Assembly: GCA_959598545.1 (NCBI GenBank)
Contig: CAUGFC010000001.1
Location: 1 to 47,815 of the forward strand
Direction of reading: 5' to 3'
DNA: 47,815 bases
Source of the DNA: an uncultured Olsenella sp.
Lineage (GTDB): Bacteria > Actinomycetota > Coriobacteriia > Coriobacteriales > Atopobiaceae
Shown: positions 24,365 to 32,457 of the stretch, one piece after another
How positions within the stretch are numbered: the first letter of the stretch is position 1
Layout: each line of letters starts with the position of its first letter
Translations under genes and position numbers: made by a program
Notes under the pieces: model-generated
Databases searched by the model: none
What the model was told of the DNA's origin: nothing
Seen by the model: only the letters and a program-made list of their open reading frames with translations

Positions 24365-24697
24365 TCAGCCGCGTCCCAGCAGCTCCTCGCGCGTGTAGGC
24401 GCGCCCGGGGCCCTCCGCGGTCTCAAGACGGATGGTCCAGGGGTCGTCCTTCTCGGACGTGTCCTCGTAGACGCAGTTGAGGCCGTTTTGCAGCGCGAGC
24501 CTGACGAGCCGCTGGTCCATGGTGAACAGCGTCCCCGCCGTCCTTCTCGCCAGCACGAAGTAGAACATGTCGTAGCTCGAATGGTTGAGTCTCACGGACT
24601 CTGAGAGAACCTCCTGGAAGAGCTTCTCCATAGAAACGAGCTCGTCGACCAACCCCAACGCGCGCTCGAGATTGCGGCGCATCTCATCTGCCCTCAT
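24365..24697 (-). pseudogene. Truncated VapC-like PIN-domain toxin remnant
   Basis: The 110 visible residues match the C-terminal part of type II VapC ribonucleases: HSSYDMFYFVLARR followed by GTLFTMDQRLVRLA, the helix plus the late acidic TxD motif. The reading frame stays open upstream of ATG 24697 and reads HTYVFQKLVRGERM, which also looks like VapC helix sequence. The N-terminal strand with the first catalytic aspartate is absent, and the frame runs back into the pckA terminator. No antitoxin gene is adjacent. It is therefore probably a decayed toxin, though a short expressed protein cannot be excluded. Confidence 0.6.
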
Positions 24698-24755
24698 TCG
24701 CTCGCCCCGAACCAGCTTCTGGAAGACGTAGGTGTGACGCGCGGCGGGTACGGAA

Positions 24756-24784
24756 AAAGCCCCAGGCCTGTGACCTGGGGCTTT
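24756..24784 (-). terminator. Terminator of pckA
   Basis: Stem AAAGCCCCAGG (24756-24766) with CCTGGGGCTTT (24774-24784) and a 7-base loop. On the minus strand the stem ends in a T5 run, a textbook rho-independent terminator about 60 bp after pckA. Confidence 0.9.
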
Positions 24785-24844
24785 GCAAAGCGAGAAGGGC
24801 GGTGGGCCAGAAGCGTGAACCCAAACCTCAGAGAGGCGCGGAGC

Positions 24845-26446
24845 CTAGCGGCCGATGGGCTTGGGGCCAGCGGCGCGGACCTCGGGCGCCATCGTGGTGA
24901 GGCGCTTCTCGGCGTTGTCGACGAACATCTGGGCGAGCTTCTCGGCCATCTCGTCGTAGGCCGCGCGGTCCTCCCAGGTGTTGCGGGCGTTGAGGAGCTC
25001 GCTCGGCACGCCGGGGCAGGAGGTGGGCACGTCGAGGTTGAAGCGCTCGTCGTGGACGAACTCGGAGTCGTCGATGATGCCGGACTGGGCGGCCTCGACC
25101 ATCTTGCGCGTGTAGGCGAGCTTCATGCGCTTGCCCACGCCGTAGGGGCCACCGGTCCACCCGGTGTTGATGAGGTAGACGCGCACGCCGCCCTTGTCGA
25201 TCTTCTCGCCCAGCATCTGTGCGTAGACGTTGGGGTCGAGCGGCATGAACGGCTCGCCAAAGAGCGAGGAGAACGTGGGCTGGGGCTCCTTGATGCCGCG
25301 CTCGGTGCCGGCGACCTTGGAGGTGAAGCCGGTCATGAAGTGGTACATGGCGGCGTCGCGGTCGAGCTTGGCGATCGGGGGCAGCACGCCGAAGGCGTCG
25401 GCCGTGAGGAAGATCACGACGTCGGGGGTGCGCTTGGCGCGACCCTTTGCCACTGCGCCGGGGACGAACTCGACCGGGTAGGCCACGCGGCCGTTCTCGG
25501 TGAGGGAGGTGTCGAAGTAGTCGGCCACGCGCGTCTCGTCGTCGATCACGACGTTCTCGCACATGGAGCCGAAGCGGATGGCGTTCCAGATCTGCGGCTC
25601 GGTCTCGGGCGTGATGTCGATGGTCTTGGCGTAGCAGCCGCCCTCGATGTTGAAGACGCGGTCCTCGGCCCAGCCGTGCTCGTCGTCGCCGATGAGGAGG
25701 CGGTCCTCGGCGGCGGAGAGGGTGGTCTTGCCGGTGCCGGAGAGGCCGAAGAAGACCGTGGTGCCGTGGGAGCGCGGGTTCATGTTGCAGGAGCAGTGCA
25801 TGGTGAGCACGTTGTCCTCAACGGGCAGCAGGTAGTTCATAACCGAGAAGATCGACTTCTTGATCTCGCCGGAGTACTGGGTGCCCACGACGAGGATCAT
25901 ACGCTCCTGGAAGTTGATGAGGACGGCGGCCTCGGAGTGGGTGCCGTGGACCTCGGGGTCGAGCTTGAGCGTGGGGGCGGCCATGACGACGAAGTCGGCG
26001 TCGCCGAAGTCGCGGAGCTCGTCCTCGGTGGGACGGACGAGCATCTGATGGACGAAGAGCGCCTGGCTGGCAAGCTCGCAGATGGCGCAGATCTTGCGGG
26101 AGTAGCGGCGCTCGGCGCCGGCGAGTCCGTGCACGACGAAGAGGCGGCGCTCGGAGAGATGGCCGATGACCTCGCTCTTGATCTTCTGGTAGTTCTCCTC
26201 GGAGAACGGCACGTTGACATTGCCCCAGGCGATCTTGTCGTGGACGTCGGGCGTGTCGACGATGAAGCGGTCCTTGGGCGAGCGGCCGGTATACTGGCCG
26301 GTGATGACGGAGAGCGAACCGGTGCTCGTGAGCTCGCCCTCGCCGCGCTCAACGGCGGTCTCGATGAGAACGGCCGGGGACGCGTCGATGACGGTCTTCT
26401 CCTCCGTGTGGGCGATGCCGTAGCGCTGAAGTTCCTCGATGATCAT
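24845..26446 (-). CDS. pckA: Phosphoenolpyruvate carboxykinase (ATP)
   Basis: Interconverts oxaloacetate plus ATP with PEP plus CO2. In fermenters it often runs toward oxaloacetate, making ATP. The 533-residue protein contains the kinase P-loop GLSGTGKTTLS, the upstream HCSCNMN region, GDDEHGW and the late NTGWTGGPYG, all ATP-type PEPCK signatures. ATG 26446 follows AAGGAGG by 5 bases; the open frame continues about 67 codons upstream without similarity. A candidate -10 (TAATAT, minus strand, 26527-26532) lies about 80 bases upstream. Confidence 0.96.
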   Translation of the reverse strand: MIIEELQRYGIAHTEEKTVIDASPAVLIETAVERGEGELTSTGSLSVITGQYTGRSPKDRFIVDTPDVHDKIAWGNVNVPFSEENYQKIKSEVIGHLSERRLFVVHGLAGAERRYSRKICAICELASQALFVHQMLVRPTEDELRDFGDADFVVMAAPTLKLDPEVHGTHSEAAVLINFQERMILVVGTQYSGEIKKSIFSVMNYLLPVEDNVLTMHCSCNMNPRSHGTTVFFGLSGTGKTTLSAAEDRLLIGDDEHGWAEDRVFNIEGGCYAKTIDITPETEPQIWNAIRFGSMCENVVIDDETRVADYFDTSLTENGRVAYPVEFVPGAVAKGRAKRTPDVVIFLTADAFGVLPPIAKLDRDAAMYHFMTGFTSKVAGTERGIKEPQPTFSSLFGEPFMPLDPNVYAQMLGEKIDKGGVRVYLINTGWTGGPYGVGKRMKLAYTRKMVEAAQSGIIDDSEFVHDERFNLDVPTSCPGVPSELLNARNTWEDRAAYDEMAEKLAQMFVDNAEKRLTTMAPEVRAAGPKPIGR

Positions 26447-26526
26447 GCATGCCTCCTTATGGCAGGCGGCCGTGCCGCCGACTGTTGACGCATCGAAGAT
26501 GCCCATAATCCGAGGGCACCGGTTGG

Positions 26527-26532
26527 ATATTA
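26527..26532 (-). promoter_or_regulatory. Candidate -10 box for pckA
   Basis: TAATAT on the minus strand in the divergent spacer between pckA and the aldose epimerase. No clear -35 is seen. Confidence 0.35.
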
Positions 26533-26597
26533 TGCCACACATCCCCGCTTGCGGTCTCATTCGCCCCATTCGGCTATCCGGCGACGGAGAATCGACG

Positions 26598-26615
26598 CAA
26601 AACGATAGAGTTTTG
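26598..26615. promoter_or_regulatory. Small palindrome upstream of the aldose epimerase gene
   Basis: CAAAAC-GATAGA-GTTTTG forms a 6-bp dyad 25 bases before the epimerase ATG. It is unusually AT-rich for this region. It may be an operator or a leader hairpin. Confidence 0.3.
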
Positions 26616-26640
26616 AGAGATAGGACGATAGGAGGAAGAC

Positions 26641-27525
26641 ATGGCACAGCTCACCACCATCTCCGACGGCAGGCTCTCCGCGACGGTCGACGCCGCGGGG
26701 GCCCAGCTCATGAGCCTCAGGCTCGACGATGCCGAGTATCTCTGGCAGGGCGACGAGCGCTACTGGCCGCGTCGCGCCCCGGTCCTCTTCCCCATCGTCG
26801 GCTGCCTGCGCGAGGGACGCGCGACGAGCGCCCAGGGCGAGGTGCACCTAGAGCGCCACGGCATCGCCCGCTCGCACGAGCACGCGGTGAGCGAGGTCAC
26901 CCCCACGAGCGTGACCTACGAGCTCCGCTCGACGGACGAGACCCGCGCCCGCTACCCCTTCGACTTCCGCCTCAACATGACCTACGCGATCGAGGACGGC
27001 GCGCTCATGCAACGCTTCTCGGTCACCAACACCGGCTCCGTGGAGCTTCCGTTCACGCTCGGCGGGCACCCTGCCTTCAACGTCCCCGTCCCCGGAGAGG
27101 AGGGCGCGTCCTTCTCGGACTACGAGCTCGTGTTCCCGGAGCCCTGGACGGCACGCGTCCCGTCGATCGACGAGCAGGGACTCCAGGACTTCGGCCACAT
27201 GCACGAGCTCTTCCGCGACACGGACCGAATCCAGCTCACGCACGAGCTCATAGACGAGCTCCTCACGGTCGTGTTCCTCGACGTACCCGGCCGCTCGGTG
27301 AGGCTCGTCGGCCCCGCCGGCCACGGCGTTCAGGTCGACTTCGACGGGTTCTCCTTCCTCGGCGTGTGGACCGCCACGAGCGACTCCCCGTTCGTCGCGA
27401 TCGAGCCCTGGGTGGGCTGCGCCACGGCCTACGACGAGTCGGACGTCTTCGAGGAGAAGCGCGGCACCATCACGCTCGCCCCCGGCGAGACCTGCGTGAG
27501 GTCCTTCTCGATGAGGCCCTTCTAG
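26641..27525 (+). CDS. Aldose 1-epimerase family protein (LacX-like)
   Basis: A mutarotase-fold protein that interconverts sugar anomers. The 294-residue protein has ERHGIARSHE and GGHPAFNVP, supplying the catalytic histidines, and VAIEPWVG with the catalytic glutamate. This is the LacX/YeaD-like subgroup rather than classical GalM, so the sugar is not known. ATG follows a strong AGGAGG. The acetyltransferase gene starts two bases after its stop. Confidence 0.9.
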   Translation: MAQLTTISDGRLSATVDAAGAQLMSLRLDDAEYLWQGDERYWPRRAPVLFPIVGCLREGRATSAQGEVHLERHGIARSHEHAVSEVTPTSVTYELRSTDETRARYPFDFRLNMTYAIEDGALMQRFSVTNTGSVELPFTLGGHPAFNVPVPGEEGASFSDYELVFPEPWTARVPSIDEQGLQDFGHMHELFRDTDRIQLTHELIDELLTVVFLDVPGRSVRLVGPAGHGVQVDFDGFSFLGVWTATSDSPFVAIEPWVGCATAYDESDVFEEKRGTITLAPGETCVRSFSMRPF

Positions 27526-27527
27526 CC

Positions 27528-28016
27528 ATGGGCCAGATTCGCCGCGCGACCACAGACGACCTCGAGGCCGTCTGCTCAATCTATGCCGCCGCCCGCGCGT
27601 TCATGCACGCGAACGGCAATCTCACCCAGTGGCCCGGCGACTATCCGGGCCTCCCTGACGCCGAGATGGACCTCGGGGCCGGCGCCCTCTGGGTGCTCGA
27701 CGAGGGGTCCGGCCCCGTTGCCGTCATGAGCGTGCTCCCCGGCCCGGACCCCACCTACTCCGTGATCGAGGGCGAGCCGTGGCTCAACGACGACCCCTAC
27801 TGGGTCATGCACCGCCTCGCCGTGGCCGAGAGCGGCCGAGGGGCCGGCACGCGCATGCTCTCGTGGCTCTGCGCAAAGCACGACAACGTCCGCGCCGACA
27901 CCCACGCCGACAACGTTCCCATGCAGCGCACGCTCGAGAAATGCGGCTTCGTGCGCCGCGGCACGATCTGGGTCGAGGACGGCACGCCGCGGATCGCGTA
28001 CCACTTCGTGCGGTAG
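27528..28016 (+). CDS. GNAT family N-acetyltransferase
   Basis: A 162-residue acetyl-CoA-dependent acetyltransferase of unknown substrate. It begins IRRATTDDLEAVCSIYAAAR, a typical GNAT N-terminal strand and helix. The acetyl-CoA loop lies at RLAVAESGRGAGTRML, and TLEKCGFVRRG is the conserved late segment. It is co-transcribed with the epimerase (2-bp gap). Its 3' end adjoins an array of 42-bp repeats. Confidence 0.88.
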   Translation: MGQIRRATTDDLEAVCSIYAAARAFMHANGNLTQWPGDYPGLPDAEMDLGAGALWVLDEGSGPVAVMSVLPGPDPTYSVIEGEPWLNDDPYWVMHRLAVAESGRGAGTRMLSWLCAKHDNVRADTHADNVPMQRTLEKCGFVRRGTIWVEDGTPRIAYHFVR

Positions 28017-28031
28017 CCGCAACGCACCAGC

Positions 28032-28308
28032 GGGTTGTTTGCGCCGACGACGCTCTGCTCGCTTAGAAAAGTCGGGTTGTTGTAGGTCCGCAGTCCCCCA
28101 CCGCTTAGGAATCTGGGGTTGTTGCACCCCTGGGACGGCATCGAGGGAAATGCAATCGAACGTCAACTGGGACTTTATCGGCATGAAGCGCTTCTCGGCA
28201 TACAACTACCCTGAATTGTTAAGCGCGCTCCCGCACCAATCCCACAACGACCCTTGGTCCTTAAGCGCGTTGGCGACCGGCACCCGCAACTACCCCGAAT
28301 CCTTAAGC
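28032..28308. repeat. Opposed arrays of 42-bp units with 22-bp conserved blocks
   Basis: The 314-bp spacer 28017-28330 holds no recognisable gene but a regular repeat. The consensus block, 22 bp, is CAACnACCC then 8 variable bases with a fixed T, then TAAGC. Reverse-oriented full copies lie at 28061-28082 and 28103-28124, plus a half copy (GGGTTGTT) at 28032-28039. Forward copies lie at 28203-28224, 28245-28266 and 28287-28308. Every neighbouring pair within a block is exactly 42 bp apart, with unrelated 20-bp sequence between. A unique 78-bp centre (28125-28202) separates the two orientations. The period is both 14 codons and about four helical turns. If translated, each block reads N-[NYD]-P-x-[FLS]-L-S. 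It lies between convergent genes. Function unknown. Confidence 0.9.
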
Positions 28309-28330
28309 ATGTCTGGCAGAGGCCGATCGG

Positions 28331-29071
28331 TCAGCAGCACGCGGCGACGAAGCTCTTCCAGAGGGTGAAGTCGGTCCCCACCTCATGCCACGTGTACTCG
28401 GGGTGCCACTGGACGCCGACACAGAAGCGCCTGCCGGGAACCTCGATGCCCTCGGGGACGCCGTCGGTCGCGCGCGCCACGAGTCGGACTCCCTCGCCGA
28501 GCCGGTCGACGCAGCAGTGGTGCGCGGAGTTGGTCTGGACGCACGTGGCCCCGCCGAGCGCGCGGGACAGCAGCGACCCCTCCTCGACCTCCACGGGATG
28601 GCAGACGCCGTTCAGGATGCCGGTGTGGCGCCACTGGACCATGCCCTCGCGGGCGCCGAGGCCCGGGACGTCCATGCAGAGCGTCCCGCCGAGCGCGACG
28701 TTCAGCAGCTGCGTGCCGCGGCAGGTCGTGAGCAGCGGCTTGTCGGCGGACAGCGCGGCGCGGAGCAGCGGGAGCTCGAAGGCGTCGCGCTGCGGGCAGA
28801 GCAGGGCGGGGTCATAGGGCGTCTCGTCGCCCCAGAGCGCGGGACTGACGTCGGGTCCCCCGGGGACGGCGATGCCGTCGGCGCGCTCGACATACTCCGC
28901 GATGACGCCCTCGTCCTCGGTGAGCGCCATCATGAGCGGCAGACCGCCGGCGGCGAGAATCGCGTCGACGAAGCAGTCGGCGATGGCTTCCTGCGGGGCG
29001 ATCGTCTCCGAGCCCTCCGTGACGGGCGCCTCCCAGCGGGGAGCCACCAAGATGACCGGTCTTCTCGCCAT
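28331..29071 (-). CDS. Peptidase C26 / gamma-glutamyl-GABA hydrolase family (class I GATase-like)
   Basis: A glutamine-amidotransferase-fold hydrolase of the PuuD type that cleaves gamma-glutamyl bonds. The 246-residue protein has GIAVPGGPDVSP, the nucleophile Cys in TTCRGTQLLN and the catalytic His in GVQWHPEY. It is the last gene of an amino-acid ABC transporter operon, with ATG two bases after the ATPase stop and AGGGG upstream. A role in degrading an imported gamma-glutamyl compound is a reasonable inference. Its stop lies 23 bases from the last 42-bp repeat. Confidence 0.9.
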   Translation of the reverse strand: MARRPVILVAPRWEAPVTEGSETIAPQEAIADCFVDAILAAGGLPLMMALTEDEGVIAEYVERADGIAVPGGPDVSPALWGDETPYDPALLCPQRDAFELPLLRAALSADKPLLTTCRGTQLLNVALGGTLCMDVPGLGAREGMVQWRHTGILNGVCHPVEVEEGSLLSRALGGATCVQTNSAHHCCVDRLGEGVRLVARATDGVPEGIEVPGRRFCVGVQWHPEYTWHEVGTDFTLWKSFVAACC

Positions 29072-29073
29072 GC

Positions 29074-29838
29074 CTAGTGCCCCTTGATCGAGTCGAGGAA
29101 GTCGCGGGCGCGCTGGGTCTTGGGGTGGTCGAAGAACTCGTCGGGAGAGCCCTCCTCCACGATCTGCCCGTCCGCCATGAAGACCACGCGGTCGGCCACG
29201 CGTCGCGCGAAGCTCATCTCGTGCGTGACGACCACCATGGTCATGCCGCCCCGCGCGAGCTCGACCATGACGTCGAGGACCTCGTTGATCATCTCGGGGT
29301 CGAGCGCGCTCGTGGGCTCGTCGAACATCATCGCCTTGGGTCGCATGGCGAGCGAGCGGGCGATGGCGGCGCGCTGCTGCTGGCCGCCGGAGAGCTGGGC
29401 GGGGACCTTGTGGGCCTGCTCGGCGACGCCGACGCGCTCGAGCAGCTCCATCGCCCGCGCCTCGGCCTCCTCCTTGGGAACCCCCAGCACCTCGCGCGGC
29501 CCGAGCGTCACGTTGTCGAGGACCGTCATGTGAGCGAAGAGGTTGAACTGCTGGAAGACCATGCCGAGCTCCGCGCGCATCCGGGCGAGCTCGCGACCCT
29601 CCTGCGGCAGCGGCTCGCCCTCGATGAGGATCTCGCCGGAGTCGATGGTCTCGAGGCGGTTCATGGTCCGGCACATCGTGGACTTACCCGATCCGGAGGG
29701 GCCGATCACGACCAGCACCTCTCCCCTGCCAACCGACAGGCTCACGTCGCGGAGCACGTGGAGGTCCCCGAAGTGCTTGTCGACGTGGCGAAGCTCGATC
29801 ACCGGAACGTTCTTCTCGGATGCGCTGTCTTGGCTCAT
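29074..29838 (-). CDS. Polar amino acid ABC transporter, ATP-binding protein
   Basis: The ATPase of a GlnQ-type importer. The 254-residue protein has Walker A GPSGSGKST, the Q-loop FQQFNLF, signature LSGGQQQR, Walker B MMFDEPTSALD and the switch His in VVVTHEMS. It belongs to the operon SBP, two permeases, ATPase, C26 hydrolase, all on the minus strand with minimal gaps. Confidence 0.94.
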   Translation of the reverse strand: MSQDSASEKNVPVIELRHVDKHFGDLHVLRDVSLSVGRGEVLVVIGPSGSGKSTMCRTMNRLETIDSGEILIEGEPLPQEGRELARMRAELGMVFQQFNLFAHMTVLDNVTLGPREVLGVPKEEAEARAMELLERVGVAEQAHKVPAQLSGGQQQRAAIARSLAMRPKAMMFDEPTSALDPEMINEVLDVMVELARGGMTMVVVTHEMSFARRVADRVVFMADGQIVEEGSPDEFFDHPKTQRARDFLDSIKGH

Positions 29839-29849
29839 TGCTCCCGCTC

Positions 29850-30683
29850 CTAGCGAATGATCTTGACGCCCGTTCGGCGCGCCACGTAGACGGACGCCTT
29901 GTTGATGGCGAAGTTGATCAGGATGTAGATGACGGCGACGACCAGGTACATGGAGAGCAGCGCGTCGTAGTTGGTGATGAGCACGCGCGCGTTCTGCATG
30001 AGGTCGGGGTAGCTCACCACGTAGGCGACCGTCGTGTCCTTGACCACGACGACGAGCTGGGCGATGAGCGAGGGGATGACGTAGCGGATCGCCTGGGGCA
30101 GCACGATCCTCCGCATGGTCTTTGACGGGCTGAGCCCGATCGAGAGGGCCGCCTCGACCTGGCCCTTGGGCACGGCGTTCACACCCGCGCGGAAGACCTC
30201 CGCGAGCACGCCCGAGGCGGCGAGCGCGACCGGCAGCGTGAGCATCCAGAAGGCGGGCATCTGGATGCCGTATTGCGGGACCACGAGGAAGAAGAAGTAG
30301 ATCAGAAGCAGGCTCGGAACGCCGCGGAAGAAGTCCGTGACCACGCGGCAGACGGCCGCGATCGGGGCGATTCCGCTCGTGCGGCCCAGCATGAGCGCGA
30401 GCCCCAGCACGAGCGCGATGACGCCGGCCGTGAGCGCGACCTCGACGGTGCCCACGAAGCCCTGCAGCAGGAAGCGCCATGTGGGCCACTCGAGCAGGAA
30501 CGACCAGTAGCGCGGGGCGAGCTGGCCCGTCACGTAGAACTGACGGACCACGAGAAACGCGAGCAGGGCGAGCAGGACGGTGGAGATTGCCGTGCCGATC
30601 GCTATGCGCCGCCGCGTGCGCGGCCCGGGCGCCTCGTAGAGCGCGGAGCGCACGCTCGGCGCTGTCTGGGTGCGCGTGCTCAT
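29850..30683 (-). CDS. Amino acid ABC transporter permease (second)
   Basis: A 277-residue membrane subunit with a charged cytosolic N-terminus (about 1-25), an extra first helix (about 26-48) and about five core helices. The EAA loop EAALSIGLSPSKTMRRIVL contacts the ATPase. The His/Glu/Gln-type permease fold is clear. Its ATG overlaps the stop of the other permease by 4 bases. Confidence 0.92.
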   Translation of the reverse strand: MSTRTQTAPSVRSALYEAPGPRTRRRIAIGTAISTVLLALLAFLVVRQFYVTGQLAPRYWSFLLEWPTWRFLLQGFVGTVEVALTAGVIALVLGLALMLGRTSGIAPIAAVCRVVTDFFRGVPSLLLIYFFFLVVPQYGIQMPAFWMLTLPVALAASGVLAEVFRAGVNAVPKGQVEAALSIGLSPSKTMRRIVLPQAIRYVIPSLIAQLVVVVKDTTVAYVVSYPDLMQNARVLITNYDALLSMYLVVAVIYILINFAINKASVYVARRTGVKIIR

Positions 30684-31339
30684 CGGAGGATCCTCACCCT
30701 CTTGTCGAGGCGGTTGCCGGCGAACGAGATGACGAACGCGGTGAGCACGTAGCCGAGCGCGGAGATCAGAAAGGCGAGGACGCCTCCCGTGGCGCGCGTG
30801 TTGACGTAGGAGACCACGCCCGTGAGCTCCTGGGGCGCGAGCGGAACCTGTGAGCCGAGCGCCGTCGTGAGCATCACGGCGATGAGCAGGTTCGTCATGG
30901 GGAGGACCGTCGTGCGGAGGGCCTGGGGGATCACGACATGGCGCAGGATCTGCCCGAACGTGAGGCCGATCGAGCGCGCGGCCTCGATCTGGCCGACGCC
31001 GATCGTGTTGATGCCGCTCATGAAGTTCTCGGAGCCGAAGGCCGAGGCCATGAGCACGACGGTCACGATGACGCAGGTGCGCCACGGCAGGACCACGCGC
31101 AGCTGCGGCAGGGCGTAGGCCACCAGAATGAGCAGGGCGACGCCGGGGATGTTGCGGAACACCTGCACGTAGAGCTCACCGACGCCGCGCAGGGGCGCGA
31201 CGGGCGAGACGCGCGCGACGGTCACCGCCACGGCGAGGACCATGACGAAGACGAACGAAACCGCCGTCATTCCCCATGTGGCGAGAAGACCGTCGAGGTA
31301 GTTCTGCCCGTATGTGCCGAGAAGCTCAGCGAGCCCCAT
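30680..31339 (-). CDS. Amino acid ABC transporter permease (first)
   Basis: A 219-residue permease with about five membrane helices and the EAA loop EAARSIGLTFGQILRHVVI. It pairs with the second permease to form a heteromeric channel, as in glutamate/aspartate importers. It lies 26 bp downstream of the binding-protein gene. Confidence 0.92.
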   Translation of the reverse strand: MGLAELLGTYGQNYLDGLLATWGMTAVSFVFVMVLAVAVTVARVSPVAPLRGVGELYVQVFRNIPGVALLILVAYALPQLRVVLPWRTCVIVTVVLMASAFGSENFMSGINTIGVGQIEAARSIGLTFGQILRHVVIPQALRTTVLPMTNLLIAVMLTTALGSQVPLAPQELTGVVSYVNTRATGGVLAFLISALGYVLTAFVISFAGNRLDKRVRILR

Positions 31340-31365
31340 GCGACCCCCTCATGCCGGGTCCGACG

Positions 31366-32331
31366 CTACACGCCGATCGTGGGGGGAACGGGAGCCTCGG
31401 AGATGCCGGCGCGGTCGCCGATGCAGATCTGCCAGAGCTGCTCCCACAGGCCCTCGTCCTCCACGCGCTGGAGCCAGGCGTTGACGAACGCGACGCCGTC
31501 GGAGCCGAGCGGCAGACCGATTCCGTAGGCGTCGACCGGCCCGAACTCATCGCCGGCCAGGCGATAGCGGCCCGGGTTGCGCGTCATGGAGCCCATCTGC
31601 ATGGCGGTGTCGATGACGTAGGCGTCGACGCGACCCTGAGAGAGGGCCGTGCGGGCCTCCTCGTCGGTCTTGAACTCCTGGACCTGGGCGTCGGGCGCGT
31701 ACTCCTCGAGAATGGAGGGACCGGTGGAGCCGGACTGGGCGGCCACGTTCTTGCCCGCGAGGTCCTCGAGGGAGTTGATGTCGGTGTTGTCCGCCATGAC
31801 GAGGATGGACTGCTGCGTGGTGTAGTACGGGCCCGCGAAGGAGATCAGCATCATGCGGTCCTCGTTGATCGAGTAGGTGGCGAAGACGGTGTCCACCTGA
31901 TCGTTCTGAAGGACGGACTCGCGTGTGTCAGAGGTGACCTGCGTGATCTCCTGTTTGGACTCGTCACCCAGGATGTAGCGGGTGAGCAGCTGGGAGAGGC
32001 CGGCGTCGAAGCCGCGGGTCTTGCCGTCCTGCTCGTTGAGGGACGAGAAGAGCAGCGAGGTCTGGACGCCACCCACGCGGAGCGTGCCGGCCTCCTTGAC
32101 GGCAGTCGCCCACTCGCTGGCCGCGATCTCGTCATCGGTCGCCACGAAGCCGGAGGCGATGAGCTCGTCGTAGGCGGCGGAGTCGAGCTGGCTCTCCTCG
32201 CCGGCGTCATCATCGGTGGCGGGGGCGGGAGCCTCCGCGTCGTCGCAGCCAACGAGGGCGAGGGCGGAGAGGGCGGCAGCGCCGAGGCCGAGCGCCTGGC
32301 GGCGGTTGAGCATGAGATCGTTGAGCGACAT
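31366..32331 (-). CDS. Amino acid ABC transporter substrate-binding lipoprotein
   Basis: An extracellular binding protein tethered as a lipoprotein. The 321-residue precursor has a signal with twin arginines (NRRQALGLG, residues 9-17) and a lipobox ending LVGC with Cys29. An acidic linker and a type II periplasmic-binding fold follow (LRVGGVQTS, TRGFDAGLSQLL, YYTTQQSILVMA, QSGSTGPSILEEY). The twin arginines raise the possibility of Tat export. The ligand is probably glutamate/glutamine-like, inferred from the operon. ATG 32331 follows AAAGGAAG. Confidence 0.92.
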   Translation of the reverse strand: MSLNDLMLNRRQALGLGAAALSALALVGCDDAEAPAPATDDDAGEESQLDSAAYDELIASGFVATDDEIAASEWATAVKEAGTLRVGGVQTSLLFSSLNEQDGKTRGFDAGLSQLLTRYILGDESKQEITQVTSDTRESVLQNDQVDTVFATYSINEDRMMLISFAGPYYTTQQSILVMADNTDINSLEDLAGKNVAAQSGSTGPSILEEYAPDAQVQEFKTDEEARTALSQGRVDAYVIDTAMQMGSMTRNPGRYRLAGDEFGPVDAYGIGLPLGSDGVAFVNAWLQRVEDEGLWEQLWQICIGDRAGISEAPVPPTIGV

Positions 32332-32363
32332 GGGGACTTCCTTTCGACGGGGTCTCCGTACAC

Positions 32364-32369
32364 ATTCTA
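32364..32369 (-). promoter_or_regulatory. -10 box (TAGAAT) for the ABC operon
   Basis: Minus-strand TAGAAT 33 bases before the binding-protein ATG. A second candidate, TACAAT, overlaps just upstream (32372-32377). Confidence 0.45.
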
Positions 32370-32457
32370 AAATTGTACCCAACACGCTAGGAATTAAGAC
32401 TCGTCAACCGCTCACCCGTCACCTCCCCGTAACCTCGACCCGAGGAGACCTGCAGCA

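Noticed and set aside
26439..28016. A single 525-residue gene covering the epimerase and acetyltransferase region
   Set aside because: Only its last 162 codons show protein similarity (GNAT). The earlier part is out of frame with a well-supported epimerase gene.
28061..28308. CRISPR array at the 42-bp repeats
   Set aside because: The repeats diverge at many positions, the 20-bp intervals are shorter than known spacers, the orientation flips in the middle and no cas genes are nearby.
28039..28368. A coding gene for a repetitive peptide across the repeat region
   Set aside because: The frame is open only because of the array, has no ribosome site at its start, crosses the inversion point and overlaps the end of the C26 gene.
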